A stretch of 64,000 bases of DNA from NCBI GenBank assembly GCA_023375675.1, contig JALQBC010000016.1, positions 310,001 to 374,000 of the forward strand. Direction: 5' to 3'. A program made the position numbers and the translations under genes. This DNA comes from Cytospora piceicola. Its lineage: Eukaryota; Ascomycota; Sordariomycetes; Diaporthales; Cytosporaceae. The notes under the pieces are model-generated. The model was given only the letters and a program-made list of their open reading frames with translations, ran no database searches and had not been told where the DNA came from. How positions within the stretch are numbered: the stretch's first letter is position 1; every line of letters begins with the position of its first letter. Positions 20,801 through 33,104 of the stretch are shown here, piece after piece.

Positions 20801-22910
20801 CCAATTGGATGAAAGTATATATCCATGCCTAATGTGTTGCTCCTCCGTGGAACTGGTCTGGGGCGATTAACAACAGACACCGGACTGCCAGGAGTCTCGG
20901 GGGAAACAGTTGCTTGTGGATGAGTTATAGGATCTGTTGTCTTGGATGGCGCTTGGGCAGACGCCTTGGGGACTTGATCCCTGGCACCGTCCATCACGCC
21001 TGTAACAAAGTTGGGGTCATCGTAAACAATATTGTTCAGAAACATGACCGTCTCCTGCCTCTGTGGCTCAGAGCGAGTAGGCGGCTTCCTCGCTAACATC
21101 TGTCTTGGATTGTCAGGAAGACCGTTGGTTGGCCGTCTATGCAGCGGCGTCGGGTCCGGCTCGGGAGCTGACGCCTCAGGCGAGTATAGTGCTGGTAGAG
21201 AGTGCGGGATACTAGTCTTGACAATACCGTACTGGTTAAGGGGCAGAGCTCGGCTCGCAGTTTCCAGTGTTGGGGAAGGGATCCAATTCGGTTCAAGCAC
21301 AACCATCGATTGTGCTGACCCCTTTGGCGTTGATGGAGTACGTCTTGGTGACCTTCTGCGAAGATCCTCGCCACCAGGTGAAAGCTGAGCACCACTTGCG
21401 GATCCAACTGCCAACGTCGCGTTTTCGGGCATGCCAGGCTCGGATGTCCGAGAAACGAATTCCTCGGGAACAGTACTAGCCACCCGCTTGACCCTCTCTG
21501 CCTGTGTGAATTGTGCTGCTGCTTCTTCACGTCGAATGGTTGAAAGGCTTCGGTTTGCTGTACGCATCCTCCTCTCTTTTTCTTGTCGTGCCGCAGTCTT
21601 CAGATCAATCGTTGCTACTTTGTCCAGAGGATTCGAGCCGCCTTCTAGTAGCACAGGATTTGAAATAGACAAACTTCCCACCGTAATCGCCTCTTCCGGT
21701 TTTCTCCTGGCCTTGAAGAAGGTCCTTAACTTCTCTTGTGGCAGTTCCTTGGCAACTTTCGCAGGTTCCGTAGTCGATCGCATCGGAGGGAACAACTGTC
21801 CTTGAATTGGGACCCTGCCGACTCCAACGTTGGACAACCCCTGACCCGGCAGTGGTACGTCTCTGGGCTGCACAAATGCCTTTAGGTCTTCGTACCTGCT
21901 CGGAGGGTAGTCACTGGAGTCTGAAGTAGAAATCAACCGCGCCGTCGCAATCGGTCTTGGTGATGGTGCCTCTGGTATGTTTCTCTCCCGACCTCTCGAT
22001 TTGGTGTCCAACAGCACACTGCTACCCGCGGTTGTGGTGACTTTTTGCCCTCCTCGGTTAGTGGGTTGGCAAGAGGTCCTGTAGAGAATGTACTTACTTA
22101 TCAAGATGATGAGACCACCAGCGGGGACAGTGCTCCTAAATATGTAGTCGATGGTCGAAATTCCAAGTAGCATTGCTACACTTGTCTGCAATGTGTCAGT
22201 AAACTACGATGACAGGCCGTAGAGGTCACAGCAGGACTGACCGCCATCCAAACCGCCAAAGCAATAAATACTGCAACTATAGCCTTGCCGCGAGCCGAAT
22301 GTTGGTTTTTCTCTTTCATTTCCTTGAAGAGTCCGACAGAGGCGGCCCTGGCGGCCAAAGTCGCGACACAAACCACGTCCACCGCGACCACTGCAATGGC
22401 GAGTGCGAGGTTCGACGAGACTGGCGCACAGATAGCGTCTACTTGATGCCTCGAATATCCGACAAAAGCCGCCCCCAAAACGAAACGACCGGCCAGTAGC
22501 CCCTGGGGGATGTACTGCCCGGCACCTGCTTCGGTCCCAGCATTGATAACCCATAGCAAGTGTTGCTCGATTGAATAGCGTGTCAGCTGGTCGAAGACAG
22601 TCGTGAAAATGACGCCGACCTGGCATGAGGTGGCAGCGGTGGAACCTATTATGATCGTAATGAAGTCAATTTGGGCCCACAGGGCCGAACTGAGGAGGAA
22701 TATAATGAGGGCCAGCCTCTTGCCGTCCAAAAAGATTGACGAGCCATGACCCTTGATGTTGAGAAAAAGTGCCGCCGACGCCGCGTTGACAACAATGCCA
22801 CTATGTCACCAAGTTAGCCATGCCCTGCTCCATCTCTGGCACCGTGACCCGATATTCTCGACTAACAATAGGAATGCGGCGATAAGGGCCGACGTAGTTT
22901 CCGGGATCAT
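17203..22910 (-). CDS. large multi-pass membrane protein with long repeat-bearing tail, function unknown
   Basis: Three exons: 22910-22849, 22800-22242 and 22185-17203, giving 1867 aa. The 48-nt first intron has a GCTAAC branch site; the second is GTCAGT...GCAG. The first ~250 residues hold about seven hydrophobic segments, for example ALIIFLLSSALWAQIDFITI, LALAIAVVAVDVVCVATLAA and AIVAVFIALAVWMATSVAML. I recognise the pattern as a conserved fungal multi-spanning membrane domain but know no function. The remaining ~1600 residues are polar, Pro/Ser/Thr-rich and probably cytoplasmic and disordered. An acidic patch (FFDDFDDEIRSESDYSDYAD) lies about two thirds along. The last 450 residues contain degenerate repeats ending in an I-E-S-x-x-L-W-Q motif. 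It could be a sensor or scaffold at a membrane; that is a guess. Start choice rests on frame continuity and an Ala/Leu-rich first segment. Confidence 0.75.
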
Positions 22911-25900
22911 GACGACGACAGCTCAGTGGCGGGAGACAAGCCAAAGGAGATATGGGAATCGAAGTGGGGGAGAATATCAATAGTAATAGACGAGCTCATG
23001 GTATCGTGACTGTTGGTATAGTAGACATTACGACGGCATGCTCTCGTCTTCCATCTACAAGGTGCCGTTGGTGACACTGTTCCAGCAGAGAAGTCCGAGT
23101 GAGTAGGAGGAAGAATGGCAGACCGGCCAGACTGGGAGCCCGAGAACACAGTGGATTGTCCTCTGGCAGCCATCACGAAATGAATACCCGCGAATGTTCT
23201 GAAGCAGGGGAAGACCAGGAGCGGACCTGTCCCTGCAAGTACTTGGGGGTAATTGGTAGCCAGCGGAGTACCAATTAGAAGATATCGTCGCCCCACCATC
23301 GCCCCGATTGGGGTACTGGGCGTCATCTTTGGATGCCTCGATAGTAGTAGATAAGCCGGTATGAGTTTCTCAAACCGGCCTTGTTAGAGCGCCGAAGTGA
23401 CTTGTGTCAGACAGGGCGGCTGCGATGCCAAGCAGCCCAAGGCAGATGAAGTTGCATCGTACCAGTGTTCGGTGTTTCACTTGAAACCTGAGACGTCAGA
23501 GGGAAATCTCGTCCGAAGTCAGAGGCGATCCCATTGCAAGAGGAACCATGTATCTCAGCAAAGAACCCAGCTAGCCACTGCTAGCTTTTCAATATGTGGC
23601 CAGTGCATACTTAAATACAGAGCTGTACCCATATCATCGTCGAGTTGGAGGAACATTGGAAGAACTGAACGCACATGCCACTCGACGATGAGGCTGAATT
23701 GTGGCCCGTGCACCTGGAGCCCATTGTTGAGAAGGACTTGGAAGAAGGGGAGGTTATTCTCGGAGAGAAGAAGGCTGAAACACTCCCGAGAGAGGGCCGA
23801 TCAAGAAGACGAGTGAGATTCTGCTAGTGAATTCGATGTGATTGCAGTGGACGAGATGTCCAAGTGGCTAAGATCAAGTGTTTCAAGAAATCGACCATGG
23901 TGCAGTGCAGCTGGCGGGTAGTGCGAGCGTCTCGCAGACATCCTTCCAATTGGAAGGCAGTGAGCAGGATAGACCGAGGGAAGGACAGTCTCAAAGTTCG
24001 AGTGAACAACATCGCAACAAGTCTTGACCCAAGGGAGTTCGACGTCGGTAGGTCGAGTATGGCAATACCTCGCTCCTGAGGTTTTTCGGTTCCGAGGTTG
24101 TTGTTTGCGGGGAGATGTTCAGGGGCCAATGCACCGTTCACATGGGCCACCGTTCAATGCATGTGCGATCAGTGTCCCACCACGTGCTCCACCAACCATC
24201 GTAAACGGAAGCACCGTCCGCTGCCCCTCCCGTTTCAGCTTCCTGCTGCACATGCAAGTACGGATCCGTATTGCGGGCAAACGTCCAGCTGTCTTCTAGA
24301 AGCCGCCGTTTCTCCTCTGCGCTTCCCTCCTCGACCTCCCTCGATTGCTATGTAGATACTCGATTTCCAAGGTTGCCTTGATATTCAACACACCCTTCAA
24401 GTGGTGAAGCCAAAAGTCATGGAAAGACTTCACAATCAACAATCAATCTCAATATTCAACGTGATCTATGCCGTGGTCCAAGGCTTATTCGTCAGTCAAT
24501 TGGCCTTCTGAGCCACCAGTCGATATGGTATCTGTCTATCACGCCCCTATAGCCACATATCCAAGCTATCTGAGGTTATCGATGTGGGTGTAGCCGGCGT
24601 TGTGTAACAGGTCCGTCGCACTGAGCATGACGCCTTGTGGCACCGCCCATAGACTCCAGCAATGCAGACCACTCAACGAGGGTAGTCTCGCAGGATGGCA
24701 TCAATTGACTTGATAACAGTGAAGCAGCTCTGTATCTCTTCGCTCCTTTCAAACATACTGTACAGTCATTAGATGAACCCCCCTTTGATGTCCCAGACTA
24801 GATCTTGTATGCCTTGAGCCTTCAGTCTCTCTACTCGGGTCTCAGTGCACCGGTTCTTGCCAGCTCTTTTTCTCCTGGCTACCGTCTGGTGAGATGGCAT
24901 GCCTTCCATCAGACCAGAATACACGGTGAAAAATGGTCAACTCGCGAGGTGAGAGTCCAAAACCGCCTGCCTCGTAGGTCCAGGCTACCCAGAGCTACAG
25001 GCACTCATGAGCTTGAGACCATTCACCAGATTATCAACTCGTTGCCCATCCTCCATGTCTCTTTCCAACAGACTCTGTAGTCCCGGACAGGTGGAACAAC
25101 ATCGTCCTGCTACTGGCCGGTGTCGGTGTGCTAAAGGTGAGAATCAAGACTGGAAGCGTCAAGATACAGACTGGCCTGCCATCTCCTAGAACTGGGGACA
25201 TGAGTGTCTGGAGGGGAGTCTTGCCTATCTACCAGAGACGTTGGCGAGCCAAATCCCACGTCCGATAGGAAGGAGATGGATGGCCAGGGACATATCACGG
25301 CGCTTAGGAAATGCTTCAACGGAGCTTCGAGGGACTACGCCGTTGAAGTGGCAGTCAAGTCTACGGAGAAAAGGACTACATCAGAAGGATCGTAGGCTTA
25401 CCAGCTGGACCAGGTAAACCAGGAACCAGGACGAAGCCTTTAGATTTTGCCTTTTTAGCCTCCATATGTGGCATATACACGAGCAAAAGAACGTCTAGAT
25501 CTCTTGCGATTTGGCAAACAAGTACTAAAACTTTGAGGTTCAACCCAGTACTCCTAATTCCATTTCGTATGGGTGACCACAGTTGAGAGCAGATGGCCAA
25601 TCAGCTTACATACATTCGACTACTCGCAAGGTACCAAACGGCGTCCCATGAATGTTCCATCGGGGGGGGGAGGGGGTGGCTGCCTGCATTTACCAACCCT
25701 TGGTATATATGACTGCTATTCGATGGAAACAGCCACGTTCACTCCGAGGAAATGTTAGCCTGGATATTCCTTTTTGATGAAAAGGAAGCCAGAAAACACA
25801 AGGGACTGCCTGCAATGTAGGAAGCAAACTCAGCGAGATCACCCAAGCATGCTACTGGATTGACAACCAAGACTTGCAGGAAAACCTACAGGACAGAATG

Positions 25901-26301
25901 GAGTCATATCCGCGCAATGTGCCAGTTAAGCTGGATGTCTGTGGTTCAGCAGCCTGGTTAAGCTCAGCTGGAAACGTTGTCATGCAGTCAAGATGCAAGG
26001 TCCCATCTGTTGCATGCAACTACATGGGGACCACCCGTTTGTGTCTTAACTTGCTTTCAGGATTGCTACGGTTCAAACGTGGTCAAAGAAACTGGATATA
26101 ATTCTTGGTCGCCTGTGCAATCTCAGCCGAGATTTGTTTGCAACGGAGGATGTTGCACTTGACCCTGACGTTCAGAGAAACTGCCCAGATGTTCTCCTTC
26201 GCCTCAACAACCAGTGACAATCATACCACGCCAATTCCTCAGCACATCAACACAAGCACCTCCAACTAGCTTCAAACAGGTTTCAGTAAACATGAAGAAG
26301 C
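22911..26301. other. intergenic, 3.4 kb, no supported gene
   Basis: Lies between divergent genes. Small open frames (up to ~140 codons) show no motif and no bias that I trust. Part of it (about 24.4-26.1 kb) is less GC-rich than the coding regions around it. A run of nine G, then AGGGGGTGG, lies at 25662-25679. An old, decayed mobile element or pseudogene is possible, but I see no terminal repeats or protein remnants. Confidence 0.6.
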
Positions 26302-27450
26302 ATGGCGAACTCCAACTCAGAGCCCAACAGACCTGACTTATCAGGTAAGCCCGACTGGGCTGAGCGAGCCGCGACACTGAAGGAACAGCTCATGAAGAGC
26401 AGACAAGTGCGTGCTGCAGAAGCCCAAAGCAACAAACCTGGGCCCGACAAGTCCACCGCTCAGGCCACCGACCACGCTGCTCAGAGATCGCCAGATATCA
26501 TGGACAGATTGATGGCTGAGCTTACTGCCACCGCTGAGCCGCAGAAGGAGGGCACACCACAGCAGTCGACTGCTGCTGCCGCCACCGCCACCGCCGTGCC
26601 CCAGAGACCTCCCACTCCTGCACCCCAAACCTCCAGCAACGATGTACCTACCAAGCCTGGCTCTGAGGGAAAGCCGTCCAAGCCGGCTTCACCGATCCTG
26701 AGACACACCACTCCGCGGGAACATGCCTCCCACTACTCTTCCTCAAGGGGTACAAGGGACCGCGTCTCTGGCCCAGACCACCCTCAAAGGGACAGACAAC
26801 CCCCCAGGAATGCACCTCCGCGCGGCGCCCGCGAACCTAGACACCAGCGCAGACCACACGCAAGACCCTTCCGCGACCATGCCCGTCCCGCATCCACCCA
26901 TCGCAGACAACACCAACCAGCGACCCCGTCTCGCGCACGCGCAGCCGATGCTGGCTCGAGCACGAGCTACAGCGGGCCGCTCCATGACCGGGACCTCCAC
27001 GACTGGCTCCGGTTCACCGGGTGGAACGACGCCGAGTACCGCAGGGGGGAGCTGGCCAGACAGCGCCAGCGGCGCCTGGGCGAGATCGACCGGGAGAGGG
27101 CCGAGCTGGAGGAGGCCGGGAGGCTCTCGAACAGGGCCGGGCAGCAGGGCAGGGACACTCCCGTCGGACGTGGTGGTCGTCCCGACGGCCGGCGTGCTGA
27201 TAACCGGCATGACTCCCCGGACTTCGGAAGACTCTCGAGACATCGGAGCAGCGACCTTGAGGCCCCTGAGTGTAGGATGCTGGGCAACTACCCCGTGACC
27301 TCCCCTGCCGGTACTAAGAGAGGCCGTCGTGATAGTGAGGGCGACCGGGACTCCCCTCCCAAGTACTGCCAGACTGGTTCTCGAGGCAGACAGCGGGACG
27401 ATAGTCGCCAAGAGCCCTGGTGGTTTGGTGAGACTAGAGGTAAGAGATAA
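26302..27450 (+). CDS. basic, largely disordered protein of unknown function
   Basis: Single exon, 382 aa. The first ~90 residues are alpha-helix-prone and polar (PDWAERAATLKEQLMKSR; IMDRLMAELTA). The middle (about 95-230) is Pro/Arg/His-rich. A short ordered-looking block at about 235-285 reads DRDLHDWLRFTGWNDAEYRR followed by a charged helix (RQRQRRLGEIDRERAELEE). The end is Arg/Asp/Ser-rich. The W-[L]-x-x-T-G-[WY]-[NH]-D-x-x-Y-R pattern recalls conserved hypothetical proteins of Pezizomycotina, from memory only. Composition suits an RNA-binding or nuclear protein; this is inference. A short out-of-frame ATG frame (26292-26333) overlaps the start. No symbol can be given. Confidence 0.72.
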   Translation: MANSNSEPNRPDLSGKPDWAERAATLKEQLMKSRQVRAAEAQSNKPGPDKSTAQATDHAAQRSPDIMDRLMAELTATAEPQKEGTPQQSTAAAATATAVPQRPPTPAPQTSSNDVPTKPGSEGKPSKPASPILRHTTPREHASHYSSSRGTRDRVSGPDHPQRDRQPPRNAPPRGAREPRHQRRPHARPFRDHARPASTHRRQHQPATPSRARAADAGSSTSYSGPLHDRDLHDWLRFTGWNDAEYRRGELARQRQRRLGEIDRERAELEEAGRLSNRAGQQGRDTPVGRGGRPDGRRADNRHDSPDFGRLSRHRSSDLEAPECRMLGNYPVTSPAGTKRGRRDSEGDRDSPPKYCQTGSRGRQRDDSRQEPWWFGETRGKR

Positions 27451-27984
27451 CGTCCATGGCCTGTAGCCCTGCCCGTCTTCCGTTTCCCCCCTCCAACCTC
27501 GTAATCACCCATTTCTTGACCACTCGTCTTGTAATCTCCTACCTTCAAGTCTTCCTTAAACACCCAAGAGCACTCCCCACCTCACAAAGAACATACCTCA
27601 AAGCTGACTACTTCCGTCTTCAGGCCGTGGACGCTATATGGGTCCAAGCCCACCACGGCATAGGGGTTTTGCACGTTGAATTAATCAATTCTCAGGATGA
27701 AATCAATGATACTGTTTCCTGAGATTTTGTCGTCCACAGTGAGAAAACTTATATACGTAGGATGCCCACTCGAGCAACATTGATCTGGGCAAGCAACCTA
27801 TGCCACCTCAGTCATGCATCTTCCTTGGCTGTCTCATCATCTTCCAAATGCCCTTGATCATAAAGACCGCTCGGCCTATGGTCCTTCCCACATTACATGT
27901 TTGCCCTTGCTATTACTCGTGAAAGATAACAAGAACAAAATACTCAGCGTAAACTCGGTTGTTGGGTTAAACCCGTAACAGTAT
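27451..27984. other. intergenic between convergent genes
   Basis: About 0.5 kb containing the 3' ends of the 382-aa gene and the PIG-V gene. No gene is seen. Confidence 0.7.
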
Positions 27985-29662
27985 CTATGCCGGAGGCAAG
28001 AAGCTCGCAAAAAGCACAGCCTGTATGCTCGCATACATGACCATAAACACCACAAGCCCGCTACCCATGCCTCTCGTCTTGGGACTCTTCAGACAGGCAG
28101 CAACCCACCAGTACCACACCGGGTATCCTGATGACAAACGAGTGATGATCTGGACGTGGTAACTAGTCAAGGTGAGGATAACGAGCATGACCTGGGCGAA
28201 AACCATGGACCTGACCACCAGCTGGAGCGGCTGGTTGCCGAGGTCGGATTTGTCTTGGCCGACCCGGGGGAGTCTGGACACCAGGAAGAAAACGTCCTTG
28301 CCGCTTTTGCCCATTACGAACAGCATTGGGGCAGCCAGGAGGAAAAGGGGAGCGTTGGAGAGGGTCCAATATCGGAGAAGACCGGTTTTCCTTCAGTGGT
28401 TCCCATGGTGTAAGCAAAGCGGACATTACGTTACGGCCGAAAGGCCGGCCGACGAACAAAGAAAAGCAGGAGGAGAGAGAAAAAAAAAAGAGGGTTTGAG
28501 CCGCACTTAGCGACGCGGGGTCGGGCGTTGCCGACCGTTTTTCCTTGCTTTTTTTTTCTTCCTTTTTTTTTTGGCCTTCCCTTTGATTTGTTTTGGACAC
28601 TTGACAAAAAGACAAGAAAAGCTTAGAAAATGCTTACCAATATTGTCGCTGCACATGATTATAGATACTCGGCACGAATCCAGCACACCAAGGCCTGATC
28701 CCGGAAGGGCCGGCACAGTAGATCTGATACGCCAAGGCCTGAGGGACCACGGAGCCGGCTGCCACAGCCACGCCCGAGATGCCGAGGACGACGAGTCGCC
28801 GGAGGTAACCTGCGGTCCTGCGCGGATCAAGATCCTCGACCAGGTTGTAGAGGGTCAGGAGGAAGTCAAAGGCAAAGGGCGCGCCGTTGAGCAGGCCGTT
28901 CGTGCGAAAGTAGGTGGCGACGCCGAAGGTGGCACCGGCGGCGATGGTCAGGGCATCTCTCGGCCTCGGGGACGATGACGACCCCGCGCAGCTCTTGACC
29001 AGCAGCAACCAGCCGGTGAAGGAGAGCAGGGAGAAGGCGCTCTCGGCGTAGGGGGCGGACAGAAACAGCCCGGCGGGTGAGAGCACGTGGAGTAGTGCGG
29101 CTGCTAGAGCCCATTTAGTGTCCTTCCAGATGTGCAACCCCAGCTGGTAGAGCACCAGGACGGAGAGCAGATGGCAAAGGGTGGAAAATATGACGCCAAC
29201 CAAAGGCTCTGCGTCAGCAAGGCTGGTGACACCCAAGCCTTGCAGGGCTGAAGAGGTTATTAGTCATTGATCGGAAGTTGTCCATTAGGAGGAGAAGTCG
29301 GGGGAGGGGGGAGGAAATGGAAGTGAGGGTAGCATATGACATGTGATCTGCAAGAGATTTCACTCACCTCGGATGATGAGGGAAATGCAATTGGGCAGAG
29401 CGGAGGAAAAGGCCCATTCCTGCTCAAAAACGTAGCCCCTCTGGGCGGACCTGACAAAATAGATGGCATCCCAGGAGGTCAGCCTCGTGACCAGGCCCGG
29501 TGCTCCATCGGGGGCGAGGAGGCTGGATGAGGTATCGTAGGTCGGACCCACTTGACTGCCGGCGGCTATGGCCAACAAGATGGCCTTCCATGCCACGAAG
29601 ACTGTTGTCAAGGTGCGGTATGGATGACCGTCGTTGATGTTGTTGTTGTTGACGGTAGGCAT
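27985..29662 (-). CDS. gpi18: GPI mannosyltransferase 2 (PIG-V / GPI18 family)
   Basis: Three exons: 29662-29368, 29247-28638 and 28390-27985, giving 436 aa. It adds the second mannose to the GPI anchor precursor in the lumen of the endoplasmic reticulum. The multi-pass membrane protein has the family N-terminus: a hydrophobic first segment (FVAWKAILLAIAAG), then RLTSWDAIYFVRSAQRGYVF with the conserved Trp-Asp luminal motif and EWAFSSALP. Later come SPAGLFLSAPYAESAF, YFRTNGLLNG, QALAYQIYC and, in exon 3, GLLRYWTLSNAPLFLLAAP. The second intron uses donor TG|GTAAGC and an AAG acceptor; only this choice keeps the frame (TGG AAA ACC). Length and motif order match the family well. Confidence 0.9.
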
Positions 29663-32595
29663 GGCGACGTGGTGGTTGTGAATGGTGGGCGGGTGTCATA
29701 TACTGCATTTGGCACAGCATACCTAGTCCGTACTATTACAGCACTAGCTGACCGACTGACTGTGGTATAGTGTACTGTGTAGTGTATCACACCCAGCTGA
29801 ATGGGGTTCCTCCTGAAAAAAGGGTTCCATCAGGAACATCGACGTTTATGTCACCCGAATGTGGCTTGGCTCTAGCCTCTTCCTCGGCATCTCCCGAAAT
29901 TAAAGCCAGTCAGCCACCAACAGCTGTCAAGCGCACCTGGGCCTCGCAGCACCTGAGTATGTAATATACGCTAGTGTAGACAACCCCGTATTTTACGATC
30001 CCCATAGTATCAATGACTGAATGGTGAAGGGCGTTCTGGGCGTTTTGGAATGTTACTACTTAGGCATGTACAGCGTTGCATCCAGCACGCTGTCAATGAG
30101 ACATAACAAACTAGGTAGTCTACTCAAGTATGACCTGGTATGTAAACTATTGGCCGATCCCTGGCCTGACTTCTACATATAGTTTGTTAGTAGCCAGCCA
30201 TGAGCACCAAAAATATCATCTCTCTGCACCTTTAAATGGCATACTGTGATAGGGGATGGAACAGATATATACTGTAGTGTTAAACCTGGTAGCTGTGGTT
30301 GACTACGCCGCAAGGCTGCCGTTGGCTGCCGATGGGGTCCGTGGTCGCGTCAACGTCACCACCCACCACCTTTGTCACCGTCACACCCATCTGGGTAACT
30401 ATTCCCGACCGGGAGAGATCTCTTGCATCACCACAGGGGAAGAAGGGGGGGGGGTGTGAGAATAAGGTTCATCCCATATGCAGCCCTGGGTGGCTGCCAG
30501 GTTGCCAGGTTTGCCAACCGTGCTCGGGAGTCGGTCTAGCTTTTCTCTTTTCGACCGGAGTTTATTTCGATTTGCCGCCACCCGAGCGATTGGGATGAAC
30601 AGGCACAGGATCAAGAAAAGTGTTTGGACATGCTGAAACAGGCCATGCGCGGTTCGCTCCACTTTGACAGTAGGCTGTGTTGAGCACACTCTACCTGGCA
30701 GCCTAGACAGCCCTAAGTAGTTTCAAGGACCTCGAAATTATCTCATCCCATCCCACTCTACTGTGTGGTGTACTATGTAGTTGGTGCACAAAGTTACCTA
30801 GGTACGTTCAAGGCATTCATTGCCTCAGTTGATGTCAGTTGATGGGGGTGCGGGATGGATCTGATTTCCCAGATAGGCGATGGCGATATGTAATGTAGTA
30901 CTGTAGTACTCGTATAGGGACCATACATGAAACTAACTGCTCAAGTCCATACAGCAGCGTGTTCCCAGGCAGCCTGGCAGCGAGGTGGTTGGTGTTGTCG
31001 TCGTTGTTGCTGCTGCCGCACTGCCGCAGTATGCGTGGCTGCGTAGCTGCGTGGCACTGCTGCAGGTTCTGCGGCTTGCTACGCTGCCTAGCAGTAACTA
31101 GGTACTAAGTAGTCACATATGCACTGTACTGTACTCCTTCCTGCATGAAGCCTGCAAACTGAAGCCGGGGACGGGGCCAGAGACGGGGCCGGAGACAAAA
31201 GATGGCGGGATCATGGCTGGATGCTTGGTCACCGCCTCGACCGAACAGATGTCATCGCTCCGTCAACTTTTCGTTAGTCCATTTACATGTGTCTCCTGCT
31301 GCTTGCATGTGCAAAGCTGCCAGTCTGCCAGCTGGAGCCTCCAAAGATGCCGAGGTACCGGAAGTATGCAGGTATGTAAGCAAAAAGAAGAGGGAAAAAA
31401 TATTGTCATAGTCATGCTTGTCATGTCATGTTACTTTGGAGCCAATTCGATCTTGGATTTGATTTTTCTCTCGTTTCGTTGCGTTTCCTTACCTTTCCTT
31501 TCAGAAGCGCACAGCTCCAGGCACAGTTGCCGCGGAGCTTCATTCCTACGGTGTCAAAGGCCTAATTTAGCTTGAAGAACCTCGTTTCAGACCTTCCCAT
31601 TGGGACGGCCTCAGGAACCCCCCGAGCCAGCACAGTGCCCCCTGTTTTTATTTTTATAGAGGGATCTTCTGTAAGTTACAGTAGTAGTGCGTACCTACAA
31701 TCAACATACCTACCAGCCTACCTAGGTAGGTACATACCTGGTATGTGGACCACGTCTGGCAGCCCTGCCCAGGTGGTTCTATGTATGCACTATCTTTGTC
31801 CTCACCTCACCAACAACTCACCAAATCCAGGGCCCAACTCGCCAGATTCGCTCATTCCTTCCCTCAATTCAGCCAACTACCTGACCACCTGACCAACTGG
31901 ACAACCAACCAACCAAGCTGTAGTACTATGTAGGTACCGTTGTGAGTCTCTGGCGGATTGCCTGACGCCCAAACCAAACTACCTAAGTAGGTAAACTATA
32001 TTACGCTACGCTACACCCCACACACTCTGACACATTACCACATACTGTACCCTGGCAGCCCTGGTCGGTCAGCTACCACAGTAGTCTACTTGGTTTACTA
32101 GTGTAGTTTCTTTTCTGACATCTCCTTCTCCTCGGTTCTCGATCAACAACAACACATTGCACGGAGCCAAACAACAAAACACGATCATTAACTTTACATC
32201 TTCCGATCTACAGTACCTGTCTGCCTGCATTTCCAGTCCACCCATCAAATCATCCATCCCTTACAGCGCTCTACCCACCCCCGATCGATCCGACCTTTCC
32301 GAGTTGTTCCACCCCTCCGCCCCTCCAGACCCAACAAGTGACAAGGACAAGACGCCAGACGCGTGGTTAACCAGCTGCAAGGCATATCCCAACCCACAGC
32401 TGCCGCCCTATTCTTAGCTTCTGCCCCCCGTCGTTTAAGCATTCTAGAAACCAAACCAACAAACCCCCGACATCTCAAATGCTCCATACTGCGATCCACC
32501 CTCGATTACCAACAGCAGGAACCTTGGACGCTTATTAGACATATTTACGGGGGCACGGGTGACAACACACCCAGCGGACGAGCTCACCGGAATCC

Positions 32596-32630
<35 letters not shown>

Positions 32631-33104
32631 CTAAGTGACTGGAACCCTGCCATATAATACATTACATACATTACATACAGTACGGATCCCTGTACTGCTT
32701 ACTTCCCTCCTATGTCGATCATATATACACGTCCCTTTGAATCGGCGGAACTGGCATCCGCTGCTCTAGCACCACCTATAGGTACTGTGTATATTCTGCA
32801 GAAGGGCCTCGCCGGTTAGTTGTCAACGACCGAAGAGAAAATCACTCGACCCAACTATAATCGCCTGAACCTTGGTCTTGATCCAAAAGTTTAAAGTCTA
32901 AGAGAAGGCACGACTCGGAAGTTTCGGGGCGTATTTGTATCCGCCACATTACCAAGGAGCCGGTGCTCCGCGACGGGTCCAACACTAAATAGTAGGGCCA
33001 TCGTCGGTCGAACCTACTCCTCTCATCCCCGTTTCGTCTCCTCTAATATCCTTCTCGACGCGCCACGCCAAATCTTGCCTCCTAATTGGGTATACATTGT
33101 CACA
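29663..33104. other. intergenic, 3.4 kb, divergent promoters
   Basis: No supported gene. It holds TACCTAGGTA palindromes at 30795 and 31719, a CCTGGCAGCCCTGG motif at 32051-32064 with a close variant at 31755-31768, repeated GTACTGTA-type words near 30895-30915 and 31120-31135, and a 27-nt T run at 32599-32625. The right third probably contains a long leader of the 664-aa gene. Confidence 0.65.
32599..32625. repeat. poly(T) tract, 27 nt
   Basis: Uninterrupted T run (poly(A) on the minus strand) about 480 bp upstream of the 664-aa gene. I see no target-site duplication to suggest a retroposon tail. Confidence 0.95.

Noticed and set aside
24000..26000. tRNA or small RNA gene
   Set aside because: I looked for GGTTCGA-type T-loops with matching acceptor stems here and in the other gaps and found none that pair.
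22911..26301. Possible decayed transposon
   Set aside because: No terminal repeats, target duplications or transposase fragments were seen. It is only less GC-rich than its surroundings.
31213..31575. 120-codon open frame in the 29.7-33.1 kb gap
   Set aside because: Cys/Ser-rich but without a recognisable family or signal peptide; several equally long random frames lie around it.
32599..32625. Retroposon poly(A) tail
   Set aside because: No target-site duplication and no gene-like or SINE-like body next to the T run.
33075..33104. Upstream start for the 664-aa protein
   Set aside because: The frame is open, but the codon at 33075 is TTG. The first ATG is at 33105, in CACAATG context.
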